Source: Tupaia tana (Eukaryota > Chordata > Mammalia > Scandentia > Tupaiidae). Taken from it: a stretch of DNA of 64,000 bases. Below the pieces are notes generated by a model. It was not told the origin of the DNA. It did not search any database and saw only the letters and a list, made by a program, of their open reading frames with translations. The position numbers and the translations under genes were made by a program. Numbering within the stretch: the first letter of the stretch is position 1; every line of letters starts with the position of its first letter. Positions 37,581-61,966 of the stretch are shown here, one piece after another. The stretch lies in contig JAKSZU010000004.1 of the NCBI GenBank assembly GCA_026018925.1, positions 38,087,233 through 38,151,232 of the forward strand, in the 5' to 3' direction.

Positions 37581-37809
37581 CTGTAGGGCGCATGCACTCC
37601 CCATAAAGACACACAGAGAGAGAAAGCAAGAAACCACCACCCAGGGGGGAAGGCCAGGCCGCAATCCCTTCCTCCATTCTCCTCTCGGGATCTTGGGCAC
37701 GCACGCACACGCGCCTGGCCTAAGTTTAAGCCACTAAGTCTGGGACTCAAACCATGGTCGACTATATGGGAGTCCAGCAACGTAGCCATTATGCCAACTG
37801 CTGGTCCCC
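37580..37809 (-). mobile_element. tRNA SINE, long form, minus, 3'-truncated
   Basis: Starts at TAGGGCGCATGC without the A-tail part; ends TGCCAACTGCTGGTCCCC. Another SINE abuts it. Confidence 0.9.
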
Positions 37810-38054
37810 CTTTTTTTTTTTTTTTTTTTTTTAATTGCCAGAGGATGCTTGTGCTTACCAGAGAGAGAAACACCTCGCTTCCCCAGTGGGGTGTGATCAT
37901 GCCACAATTCTCTCCATTCCATTTCTCCATCTTGTCAGGATTTCAGGCATGCAAAGGCGTGATTCCGTTTTCCAAGCTGCCAGGGCAAGGATTCAAACCC
38001 CAGTTGTTCATGTGGTATCTGGCACTTACCCACTGCACTATGTGGCCAGTCCCA
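37810..38054 (-). mobile_element. tRNA SINE, old minus copy
   Basis: T21 tail, TTGCCAGAGGATGCTTGTGC to CACTATGTGGCCAGTCCC. In tandem with the preceding copy. Confidence 0.86.
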
Positions 38055-38099
38055 CATTGTCCACGTTTACAAAGGGCTGACAGATGAACCCTCACGAGT

Positions 38100-39390
38100 A
38101 CAGCACTTTCTCACATGAGACTAGAAAGCTCCTCATACTCCTCTAAAAAAGTATAAACAATTCAACCCATTGGCTAACTGATGGGGGAAAAGGTGGTTCT
38201 TTACATGTCAGCCTCCACCAGAATAAATGTCTAGATTAAAACCAAAACCTTACAAAACTCACACACACAGTTAGGTAAAAATATTTGCAACATATGTCAA
38301 AAATAGCTTCCCTAATAAAGTACTCTTACAGATCAATGTGAAAAAAAAGCTAATATTCAAAGAAAAATGTACTCTGAGCAGGCAGCTTGCAGAATACATA
38401 TTAATACCCAGTAAACATGAAAAAAACAATTACCTGTAATAAAAAAAAATGAAAATTAAATACAATTTTCCACTTATCAGGTTAGTAAAGATTACAGAGA
38501 AAACTAGCCAGTATTAAGGAAACTGGTATTCACAACCAGTAATGTTGGTTGGCCCTTCCTAGAGAGAGGCTGGGCATATTTAATTTGAATGAGCAACTCC
38601 ACTCATAGCCATCATCCTAAAAAAACAGTATAAATATCCTAAAGTCAACACAAGATTCCTCAAAGGCATCGCCTACACTGGTGGGGAGTGGCGAAGTCTA
38701 AAAGGCCCTTTAGTAGGGACCTGGTTAAACGACATCTGTACACTAGAACATTGAATTTCAAGGAATCAATAGATGCCACCGTTTAAAGTCACCTCATTAT
38801 TTTATAATCAAAGTTTAAAAAAAAAAAAAACAGCAGCAGCAAATAAAACTATAATGTGCCAGGCCAGCCAGTGGTGTGGTGAAGATAGCTGGATCCCATA
38901 GCCAACTTCACATTTGAAGTCCTGGAACTGGCAACTTGTAAAACATGCCCAAAACTTGGAGACTGGAGAAGGGCTTGTGGTATGGTCATTACCCCTGGCG
39001 GGTGATTTCTGTCTCCAGCAAGCACACACACCTATAGCAAAACTAAAAAAAGAATTGCAATAGGCCATTGATTTCTATGGGTTTTTCCCCTGAATTTCGG
39101 GTGAATCTTAAAAATTGATTTTAAAAAATGCAGTCTTTCAAAAAATATGTACATAACAGTATTTGACATGGAAATGGTCGGTTAAAATGCTTGAATAGAA
39201 TCATTTTGCTTTCATAAGTTAATGCAAAAAAAAAATCTGATACACCAAAATGCTAAATGATAGCCAGAGGTGTTTTTCTTTTTAATTATAATTTCACACT
39301 TTTAAAATCACAAATACTCATTGCTCTTGTAATCGGATAAAATCAGTAAAATATTACCAATTTATTTTCAAAGACCTGGGACAGAAGGTC
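38100..39390 (+). mobile_element. L1M/HAL1-type relic
   Basis: ATTCAACCCATTGGCTAACT, AACAATTACCTGTAATAAAA, CTTATCAGGTTAGTAAAGAT and a 3' part with CCTTTAGTAGGGACCTGGTT follow the ORF2-end order of old L1s. Split by a SINE at 38858. Confidence 0.65.
38858..39055 (+). mobile_element. tRNA SINE, old copy with deletions
   Basis: CAGGCCAGCCAGTGGTGTGG start, ACCTATAGCAAAACTAAAA end. Confidence 0.8.
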
Positions 39391-39485
39391 TAGAGACAGA
39401 CACTACTGACTACTTTCTAAGTGGCCTGTTCGTCATCCACCTTGTCTGGCACTTTCATGACCTTTACTGCTTCTGCCCAAAGTTT

Positions 39486-39734
39486 TTTTTTCTTTTAAGG
39501 TTTTTGCCATAGGGCAAGTGCGCCTCCCAGAGAGACGAGAGGCAGTGAGAAGTAAAGTGAGAAATCACCTTCCAGGAGGGATGGCCACGTAGCAGTAACT
39601 TCTCCGTTCTCCTGGGATTTGGGGCATGCACAGGCATCCCGGTGTGATATTCAAGTCTCCAGGTTCGGGACTCTGACCACGGTTTGCCCCGTGGGAGTCC
39701 AATGCCTTAACTACTGCACCACCTGCTGGCCCCA
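39486..39734 (-). mobile_element. tRNA SINE, minus copy
   Basis: TTTTAAGGTTTTTGCCATAG to CCACCTGCTGGCCCC. Confidence 0.88.
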
Positions 39735-40415
39735 GGGCTGAGAATGTTAAGGTCCCTACTGACACACAGGTCTTTGAAATCCAGTTCATTTAAGGAGCCA
39801 ACTTTTGCCAAATTCCCATTCTAATAGGGATTGTTTATAATGATTGATGACATCTACTAGTTACTTAGTGCTTCACTACCAAGGGCTGTCAGTCAGTTCT
39901 CACCACCACTAGTGAAGGTTGATGTCATCTGAGACTGACACTAAGGTTGAGTAAGGAAGTCACACTAATACCTGATACCATCCTAGTTTCAGAGTTAACT
40001 TTTAACTCATCTGATTCCATTATGCTTCCTACAAATTTACATCCATTTTGGTTCTGACTATAGTTGACTGTAACTGATTCTATAAACATCTTTGAAGTCT
40101 ACTAAAATCTGAAATAAATTAAGGCCAAAAAGTTATTGTCACTAGACAACCAAAAACTGGAATTTCTACCTTTAAAGTACCAGTTCATTTTTTTGGTTGT
40201 GCAATCAATCTAAAACCACATACATTTAAAAGGATACCAAAACAAAACTGGCACTCCTGAATTTGCTAATTTATCTACTCAGCAAATCTAAATCCTGTAA
40301 TAAATGACACAGGTAGACCACAGAATGGTTAATACCTCTCCCAGAAAGTATTATAAGGAAACATAAATGCAGTAAAGCTGTACATAAAAACACCTTTGAA
40401 AAAAAAAAAAAGAAG
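39735..40415. other. intergenic, nothing recognised
   Basis: AT-rich, no coding signal and no named repeat. Confidence 0.4.
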
Positions 40416-40650
40416 GGACCAGCAGTTAGCGTAATGGCTATGTCGCTGGACTCCCGTGTAGTCGACTGCGGTTCACGTCCTGGACCCAGTGGCTTAAAAC
40501 TCATGCCAGGCACGTGTGTGTGCGTGCCCAAGCTCCCGAGAGAACGGAGAAGGGATTGTGGCGTAGCCATCCCCCCTGGGGAGTGATTTCTCACTTTCTG
40601 TCTCTGTCTGGTGAGCGCACGCACCCTATAGCAAAAACCTCTTAATAAAA
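40416..40650 (+). mobile_element. tRNA SINE, B-box-variant type
   Basis: GGGACCAGCAGTTAGCGTAA start, B box GGTTCACGTCC, end CAAAAACCTCTTAATAAAAA. A12 precedes it. Confidence 0.92.
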
Positions 40651-40825
40651 ATATGTTCTTCCTTCTTAAAAGAAATAGCTATTAAAAAAAATGAAAGCCA
40701 AAATAATAAAAGAAAAAACAACCTATAACCCAGTCACAGTGATATGCACTACTAAGATGCTTTTGCTCAGCAGGCTGGAACTACATAGGAGGTCCTCATA
40801 GATCCTATTTTCATCCATCCTAAAG

Positions 40826-41013
40826 TCAGATACTGTGGTGTGCACCTGTAACCCCAGGCCCTGAAGACTGAAGCAGAACTGCAAACCTGAAGTTGAATAA
40901 GGAACAGAGAGAGATCAGTGTGAAAAGTCTGGCATGATGGCACACTTAGTCCCAGCTAGGAAGTCAAGGCAAGAGGACGACATGGTGAGACTGTCTTTAA
41001 AAAATAAATAAAA
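40826..41013 (+). mobile_element. 7SL-derived (Alu-like) dimeric SINE
   Basis: Two successive 7SL-like units: ACTGTGGTGTGCACCTGTAA and CTGGCATGATGGCACACTTA GTCCCAGCTA, ending GGTGAGACTGTCTTTAAAAA. A dimer-like arrangement. Confidence 0.78.
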
Positions 41014-41067
41014 GGCGGCTGTGACTCCAACCAACTTACCTACTGATTTTTCTAAATATAAAGACTG

Positions 41068-41259
41068 GTTTTTTTTCTTTTTTTTTAACTATTTGTTTTA
41101 TTTTTTGTTTATTCATTCATTGATTTTTAATTCGACCAGAGAGACAGAGGGTGAGAGAGAGAGGAAGTGAGAAAGCAAGCCACCAGGTCCAGGACTCGAA
41201 CCCTGGTCGGCCATGTGGGAGTGTCCAGCACCTTGACTACCACGCCACCCGCTAGTCCC
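41068..41259 (-). mobile_element. tRNA SINE, short form, minus
   Basis: Target repeat TATAAAGACTG at 41057-41067 and 41260-41270. TTTATT-type tail, ACTCGAACCCTGGTCGGCCA in the tRNA part. Confidence 0.92.
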
Positions 41260-41270
41260 TATAAAGACTG

Positions 41271-41770
41271 TTCTTAAGCAGAAAGGAACTACAGCTGCAT
41301 TTAACTCAATTTTGTTGCTCATGAGTTGTTGAAACATAAATACCTTTTCTTCTTACTGTGGTAACTGACTCTGTATCTTGATAGTTTTTGTTGCCTTTTT
41401 TTTTTTTTTATTGACAAGTGTCAAAACCATTATCAAAATGATTCAAGACTTTAATTCCATCCCTTCAATCACATAGAACTTATGTGCTGCCATGGGGTCC
41501 CTTTAAGTCACATCAGGCTACTTTTCACATTTCATGACTTAAATTTCTCTTTCATTAAGGGATATTGGCATTGCTTATTGGTTATCAGGTAAGGTTCAAA
41601 AGGCCTCTTCCAATTTCAGACACTTTGCCACCTATAGCTAATAGGATCCTAGAAAGGCAGAGATTCTCACAAACTTGTATTCAGAAGCCCTGAATTTTCT
41701 CTGGAGAGCCAAGAACACTCACCCTTGGGGAATTTCCATTAGTTCAAAGCCTAAAAATGTTCAAAATTGA
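41271..41770. other. unassigned, intergenic or distal SERBP1 3' UTR
   Basis: No repeat recognised. May be beyond the SERBP1 transcript end. Confidence 0.35.
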
Positions 41771-41950
41771 AGGGGTTAGCCAGTGGCATGGTGATGAAGC
41801 TGTCTGGATTCCATATGGCCAACTATGTAGTTCAAGTCCAGGAATGGATTGCAGTGTGGCCATCCTCCGTTGGGGGATGCTCTTCGACTTTTCTTGTCAC
41901 TCTCTGACACACGAACACACCCTCTTGTGCCTGCCTGCGTGGTAGTGCAC
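41770..41950 (+). mobile_element. tRNA SINE, old, internally deleted
   Basis: GGGGTTAGCCAGTGGCATGG head, then jumps from the B box to GGAATGGATTGCAGTGTGGC. Confidence 0.78.
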
Positions 41951-42012
41951 AAGCACTCAAAGTCCAAAAATGAGTAACAAAAATATCTGTTCCTTTATTA
42001 AAGACAACCTGG

Positions 42013-42353
42013 TGACCAGCAGTTGGTGTAATGGCTATGTTGCTGGACTCCCATGAGTCGATTGTGCTTCAAGTCCCAGACCATGTGGCTTAAATTTCCC
42101 CCAGGCATGTGTGCGTATGTGCCCAAGATCCCAAGAGAATGAACTGCGGCGTAGTCATCCTCCCTGGGTGGTGACTTCTTTCTTTCTCTCTGTCTCGCTC
42201 TGTCTTCCTGGGGAGCACGTGTCCTATAGCAAAAACCAGGCAAGTTGAGACTGGTTTGTGGCACTGCCATCACCCCTGGGGATGATTTCTTGCTTCCTGT
42301 CTAGTCTCTCCTGCAAGTGCACACACCCTATAGCAAAAATCTCTTTAAAAAAA
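42013..42353 (+). mobile_element. tRNA SINE with repeated 3' half
   Basis: A full head and body end at GTCCTATAGCAAAAACC (about 42237); a second 3' half follows (TTGTGGCACTGCCATCACCC...CACACCCTATAGCAAAAATC), ending 42353. Confidence 0.85.
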
Positions 42354-42872
42354 AAGTCTTTAAAATAAAAATAGCAATTATACATCTCCCTGCACATGAG
42401 TTTTGAGAATGTCTTCATAAGGCTTTTTGGTGTAGTCCAAATCAAGTAGCCAGGACATACCAATCTCCACCTACTCTCAAATCTCTTAAGTTGAAAATAG
42501 GACTTAAGGTTTCATTTAGAAACAGTTCTACTTTATCACATAACAAAAGGAATAAAAGACCATTTGCTTTCTCTCCACAAGGAAGAAATCAGTTGTTTCC
42601 TAGGTCTATTCTCCTCACACACTGTAACTGATTCCTCTGCATTTCTATAAACATTCAGTTCACCTTAGTTTACCCCTCCTCTGGTCTGTGTATGGCAGGG
42701 AAGCGAGAGCAGCTGCTGATGGCTTCTCTAAAAATGCTATCCATGTTTTACCTGTTTATTCTAGTAAATTAAAATTACTTGCAAGGATAATCAAAATCAC
42801 TAAGCCATTCCTACTAGGTGCAACTTCGAATCAAAACTTTTCCTCTAAAAATCTAAAGTTTAAAAACCCTTA

Positions 42873-43038
42873 GGGGCCAGCAGGTGGTGTGGTTAAGGGT
42901 GCTAGACTCCCACATGGCTGACTGTGGTTCCAGTCCTGGACCTGGCGGCTTGCTTTCCCTTTCTCACTCTGTCCTTCTTTGGTCAAATTTAAATAAATAA
43001 ATAAATAATAAGTTAAATAATTCTTAAAAAAAAAAAAA
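42873..43038 (+). mobile_element. tRNA SINE, short form
   Basis: GGGGCCAGCAGGTGGTGTGG head, GCGGCTTGCTTTCCCTTTCT junction, (TAAA)n, A17. Flanks ACCCTTAG / ATCCTTAG. Confidence 0.9.
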
Positions 43039-43288
43039 AAATCCTTAGTAGCAAGATTGATGAACCTGAAAACACCCACGATCTTCTGTAACTGGATAGT
43101 GCTGGTTATTCTGAGCTTATTGGCAATTTTTCTCTTAATAAACTGTCCATGTTTCCCAGGAGTTTTCTCAGATGTAGTATTTTTATATTACACAGCATCC
43201 AAAGCACTTCCTCTACTTCAGTCAACATGAAGTCCAGTCCTAGCTTTTGACTCAAGATACAGTCCATTGTTATTAAAAACTTTAATCT

Positions 43289-43502
43289 AGGACCAGTGGA
43301 TGGCATAAGGTTACATTGCTGGTCTCGGACCTGGCGGCTTAAACCTCATGCCAGGTACACGTTGTGTCTGTGCCCAAAATCCTGGGAGGAGAGTAGAGAA
43401 GGGATTGTGGTGTGGCCATCCCCCTGGGGTATGATTTCTCCCTGTCTCTCTCCAGTGAGCTCACATGCTGTGTGCAGCAAAAATCTCTCTCTCAAAAAAA
43501 AC
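43289..43502 (+). mobile_element. tRNA SINE lacking the anticodon-to-B-box segment
   Basis: AGGACCAGTGGATGGCATAA jumps at TTGCTGGTCTCGGACCTGGC, losing about 40 nt including most of the B box, then continues to A-rich end. Confidence 0.85.
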
Positions 43503-44887
43503 CAACCTACTAGATTTCATTGATATACACTGAATACATCCCACTCAATCTGCAAGGTACACTGCTTATGTGAGGAACACAAATTATACCTGCTATGTAT
43601 ATTGTTTTTTTTCCCATTATGGTTAATGACCAAAAGACATCTTGAGAATGGCTTTAACTAATCTAGACTTTCCACACAGATTTCAGAAGCTCCTACTTAA
43701 GAAAATCTTAATACTAGCCCTTCATTTTACACATTTCCATACCAGTAACACATACCCCATTAGAGGAATAAAATCACCAAGAGGTTAGTACAGTGTAAGT
43801 AACAGTCTGATCACCTGGAATGAACCAATTATCTAAATGGATTTCTTATAGCCTGCAAGGAATCAGAGTTTCTATATCTTCCATGCACAAGGCTTAGGGA
43901 AGTATCCATAAAAGCGCACTAGAATTGCCACACCCTCCCGATCTCAAAAATGTAATTTGGTGTTTTCTAACTACGCCCCATTTTTCACCTTTCCCTTCCA
44001 TTTAGAAGTAAACAACTGACTCACGATTATTCAGTAGAGAAGTAATCAAAAGCACAAAAGCTAAATTCTGCTCAAATGGGTATTCTAACCTGAGAAGCCA
44101 TTAATTCCTTCTCCACGTCACCTATGGAGTTAAGACACACTCTTTAACTATATATTCATAATTCTCATCTCAGGGAAAAAGCAGTGCACAATAAGAGATT
44201 TAACACCAAAAGATTTGAGAAATGTCACTAAATGTGGAACACATAAAATCATGACATTAAGATCACTTTTACAGATTTATACTGTCCTTAATAGCTTTCA
44301 GAATATATTCATCGTAACTTCCAATTTGTCAAAACACACTAAAGGTAAAAAGTAAACCCAAGGCACTACACAAAAAGTAACCGACACCAAATTTCTCTAA
44401 GCTGCCACTACTAATCTGAATAAATCCTGACAATTCACCTTGCTAATGTTGATAAACTAGTTCATTAATTACTAGGGTCCAGGAGTTCAATTAGGTTATC
44501 ATTTCATTGCCTTTTTTACTAGATATATCCTGCAAAGCATACAAGTAACCGAGTTTCTGGGCTGATAATTTGGAGATCTGGTTTGTAAGTGTTCAGACTT
44601 GCTAAATATGGATTTACTTACTAGTTAATATGATTAATAATGCTTGAGCTAGAATCTACCTTCTAAGCTTTTACTTCATAAAGTAGAAATTCATGTACCA
44701 AAGAGCCCCAGAATTTGCTCCATCAGTTAACATCAGGTTACATGCCTATTAACACATCTGTGTATGTGCTTACCTAAAGTCTACATTAGTTGAGTACTAG
44801 CTGCCTCAATTTCTCAAGATTTTTCAAAATTTTTTAATAACTGTTGGTTCCTTCCACATGCTAGTGTTCTCTTAAAGTTGTATTTCT

Positions 44888-45155
44888 GGGAACCAGCAGT
44901 TAGCGTAATGGCTATGTCGTTGGACTTCCATGTAGTTGACCGCGGTTTGTGTCCCGGACCCGGTGGCTTAAAACTCACGCCGGGCACGTGTGCGTGCGTG
45001 CCCAAGATCCCGAGGAGAATGGAGGAGAAGGAACTGCGGCGTGACCATCCCCCCTGGGGGGTGATTTCTCGCTTTCTGTCTCTATGTCTCTCTCTCTCTG
45101 TCTGGCAAGCGTAAGCGCCCTATAGCAAAAAAAAAAAACCTCTCCAAAAAAAAAA
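44888..45155 (+). mobile_element. tRNA SINE, B-box-variant type, in SERBP1 UTR region, antisense
   Basis: Target repeat AAAGTTGTATTTCT at 44874-44887 and 45156-45169. Young; antisense to SERBP1. Confidence 0.95.
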
Positions 45156-45301
45156 AAAGTTGTATTTCTAAAATCTGACAAACTATAATAGAATTTGTAT
45201 GCAACTTCCTATAACTTTATTTTAGCAAATGATTTCTAACAATTAGAAAAAAATTGGAATACATATTCTTCCTCTAAGTTCAAAAGAAAAATAAGCCCCA
45301 A

Positions 45302-45540
45302 ATGGGGCCAGTAGATGGCATAATGGTTACATTGCTGGACTCCTACATAGTCAACTGCGTTCGAGTCCTGGACCCAGTGGCTTAAAACTCATACTAGGCA
45401 CGTGACCACATGTGCCCAAAATCCGAACAGAAGAATGGAGAAGGGATTGTGGTGCGGCTATACGGCCCCCTGGGAGGGGGGTGTCTCTGTCACTCTGGCA
45501 AGTGCACATGCCCTATAGCCAAAATCTCTTTTTAAAAAAG
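45302..45540 (+). mobile_element. tRNA SINE, older, in SERBP1 UTR region, antisense
   Basis: Target repeat AAAGAAAAATAAGCCC at 45283-45298 and 45541-45556. Small deletions in the body. Confidence 0.93.
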
Positions 45541-48220
45541 AAAGAAAAATAAGCCCTCAATATATTTAAAGCCCTGAAGATGATGTGTCCTGCTTCCAGT
45601 AAAGAAAAACTTTAAAAGCTGAGTAAAGGATTTAGTGTATAGTTCCAGTATACATTTAAAAATACTTCCTAACTCCACAGGTCTCAAAATAGTATAACTA
45701 ATAAACTAGATACTCTAATGCTTCTATGTAAGTTGCAAATATCTTTAACAATTCAGATCTGATATCATTGCCAATTAAAAGCATCACGATAAAAACTCAC
45801 TAAAACACCATTATTTTAGACATCTGTCATCCATTAGAAGGTTTTCTCTTTAGAATATCATATCCAGTGTGTCAACAGAAAGTGGCATTCAGGTGGATTA
45901 ACTTTCAAGTTCAGAAAGTGATTTGCTACAAGAAATACCAGTTGCCATGTCAGTCCTTGAAATACGTATTGTACAAATTCAAGTTCCCAATTATGACAGT
46001 CATTAAAATAGGTATCCCCCCCAGATGTATATGGTCAGATTTTATCAGACAAAAAATTTCACATAAAATCTAACTTAAAAATGCAGAATGAACATTATCT
46101 TGGGGGTGCACACACAGGTCAGAAACCAGGAAACACATGACGATAAATGGGCTCCTGTTTGATTGTTTTTATGACTTTTAAAAAGTGAGCATGAAAATAA
46201 ATCTTTATTTTCAGGTATTACCCACCAATAAAAGAAAATTAGGTTCACAGTTTTAGCTCTTGACACAAAGTGAACTAGGAGGCAAATTAACATCCATCAG
46301 ATACAACTAATGGACCAACTTTTTAAAGTTCAGGCTATCTTGAAAGCTTGCAACATACCAGATATTGCTGTATATTCTCTAGTGACAGCAATGGCTGACA
46401 GTGAGAACTTGTGAAGTACTTTTAATAGCAGGTATTTTCTATAATATGCTGCTGGAAAATAAGAGCTTTATAAACATGTTACATGTTCAAAAATGAGTTA
46501 GATACTTCAAAGTCTAAACACACTGATTTCAGAGTGTGTATGTTGCAATCTCAAGAGGGGTCAATAGTCCTAATGGACTAAATTAATACTTGCCTCTGGG
46601 TAGCAGGTATGTTTGTAAATATAAAATTATATTTGACATTAGCACCAGTGCAGAACATGCTCAGCATCATAAGATCCAAAACACCAGGACAAGTTTATCC
46701 ATCATTAGAAAACAGTAACTTTCCTTCCTTCAGACTAGCAGATATCTAGATTAATAAATCTAATCCAAACGAATAACTCTTGTACTGTACAATTCCTCTT
46801 TAAGGAGTATATGTGAGAACCAGTCAGCTAAATAGCAGACATGTTTAAGAGTTAAGATGGCCAATTTTTTAAAACTGGACATTACCATACATAGGTAGAA
46901 AATCACTAAAAATTGAGTGACAAAATATCTTTAAAACTTCAAATAAAATTATCAACAAATGTGGCAAAAATAATCCTAGAAAACCTGTTTATTTATCATT
47001 CTCTCCATGTATGTTTCAATAAGTGGTGATGCTCCCATTTAAAGAATTCACTATTAGCCTAATGTTCTAATGGAGGAAGGGGAAAAAGATACTTATCACC
47101 TCCTGTGGAACAAACATTCACCTATCAACTTAAGACCAAATAATAGCAATATAGGAAATTTAGAAACAATAAGATTTTTGGTTTATATTTCACGGATGGT
47201 GCAGATGTTTCAATCTTATCAAGTATAGCTGTTGGCTTCCCAAATTTCCAAAATAAAAACACTCCCCCATCTCACCCTACTGACCAAGCGCCCTTTGGTT
47301 TCCTCAGAACAAGGGTTAAAAGGGTTGTTCGAATGTACCATTTTGATTTGGGAGTCTTTCCCACGCACATCATACCAAGTGGCCACTATTTTGGAGAACA
47401 GTATTAGGCATGAGCCAAATCAACTTACACTATCTACCCATCATGCTGGTGGGAGAGAACAATCCACATCCATAAAACTACTTCACTTGACAGGATGTGT
47501 TTATCAACAAATAAGTAGTTTAAATGACTTTCACCAATAAGGTGTCTAGTTTGGCTTTTAAAATAGGAAGGTCATACATTTAAAAAGTAAATGTAGTTGA
47601 AACTGTGAATCAGGTACATTTTGAACCAAATGAACCATGCAGGAGGAAGGGGGTTAATAAACCAATGTGCTTCGAATTTGTTCAAGTACTGATATTTCTG
47701 TATATAAAGATTTAGCATATATAACAGCTATCATGAGAAGTGAAAAAAGATTTTTCCCCAAAAATGAAAATATTAAAACTAAGTTAAAATACATAAAGTA
47801 GTTAGTATTCCACACAGCATAAAAGTCGACAAATCAAAAGTTTACATGTCCCAGTTGACCATGTGTGAAAATGCAAAGCAGGTATTAAAACCGATAGTAA
47901 TGTCCAATATTTAAAACCAGTTTGTAATCAGGGGAACATCTAAGTTCTTAATTAAAAAACACAAATGAAGTGAAAGCTTTAAACTGGTACACACTGTTCA
48001 CACCTATATTTCAAGTTTGGAAATGCATATTTGCAAGCAGCAATACAAAAGTATTCATGAAGAATGCATAATCTCTGAAAATTATGAAAACATCCCTGCT
48101 ACCGATACATTTCTAAATACAAAACTGACTACCATATTTGTTACTTCTGTGTAGCGAGAGAAGTTCATTTTCAAAACAGATAAAATTCAGTCTTTAGGTG
48201 TGAATGGTATGAATGACAGT

Positions 48221-48222
<2 letters not shown>

Positions 48223-48252
<30 letters not shown>
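48223..48252 (-). repeat. SERBP1: 30-nt A tract in SERBP1 3' UTR
   Basis: Thirty uninterrupted T on +, hence A30 in the SERBP1 mRNA, starting 94 nt after the stop codon. No SINE body adjoins it, so it is not a retroposon tail. It could bind poly(A)-binding protein or cause internal oligo-dT priming. Confidence 0.9.
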
Positions 48253-48258
<6 letters not shown>

Positions 48259-48346
48259 CTTAGTCGTTTGGGATCCTTAAGCATGCAAAAGCTTTGAACA
48301 AGAGGGTCCACAATGGAACCAGGGTTGGTTGTCTTATGGCATCCAG

Positions 48347-61602
<13,256 letters not shown>

Positions 61603-61779
61603 AGGAGATTACTTTCACAACCCATAATATTTTCAGGCCTAGGATGTTAATTAAAAAAAAAAAATCCATTTGCTCAGTCCTCTAATACTTTTGGTTGAGA
61701 AAGGCAAAGGGTATCTCTAATATATAACAAAGTATTTTAGGATCTAAAGGCAATAAATTTTCTTTGAAGTTCTAATGGG

Positions 61780-61966
61780 TCAGCCAGGTGGCATGGTGGT
61801 TAAGGTGGCTGAAGCCCACAAAGCTGACTGTGGAGTTCAAGTCCCAGAGCCGGAAACTTGAAAAACATGAAGGGTAGGTACATTTGGGTGTGCATGCCCA
61901 AAATCCTGAGAGGAAGAATGAAATGCAGTAACACTTTTCCTCCCCTCATAAGCACCCTATAGCAAA
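61780..61966 (+). mobile_element. tRNA SINE, old copy
   Basis: GGGTCAGCCAGGTGGCATGG to GCACCCTATAGCAAAG; CT-rich tail mostly lost. Confidence 0.82.

Larger units (their letters stand above)
42360..48346 (-). other. SERBP1: SERBP1 3' UTR, probable extent
   Basis: Human SERBP1 has a 3' UTR of several kb. Here 43503-48346 is almost free of SINEs, with only two insertions (44888-45155, 45302-45540), unlike the rest of the window. That is what an exonic, constrained UTR would look like. Possible minus-strand AATAAA signals (TTTATT on +) are at about 46988, 46204, 45216 and 42755-42760. The true end cannot be fixed from sequence alone. Confidence 0.55.
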
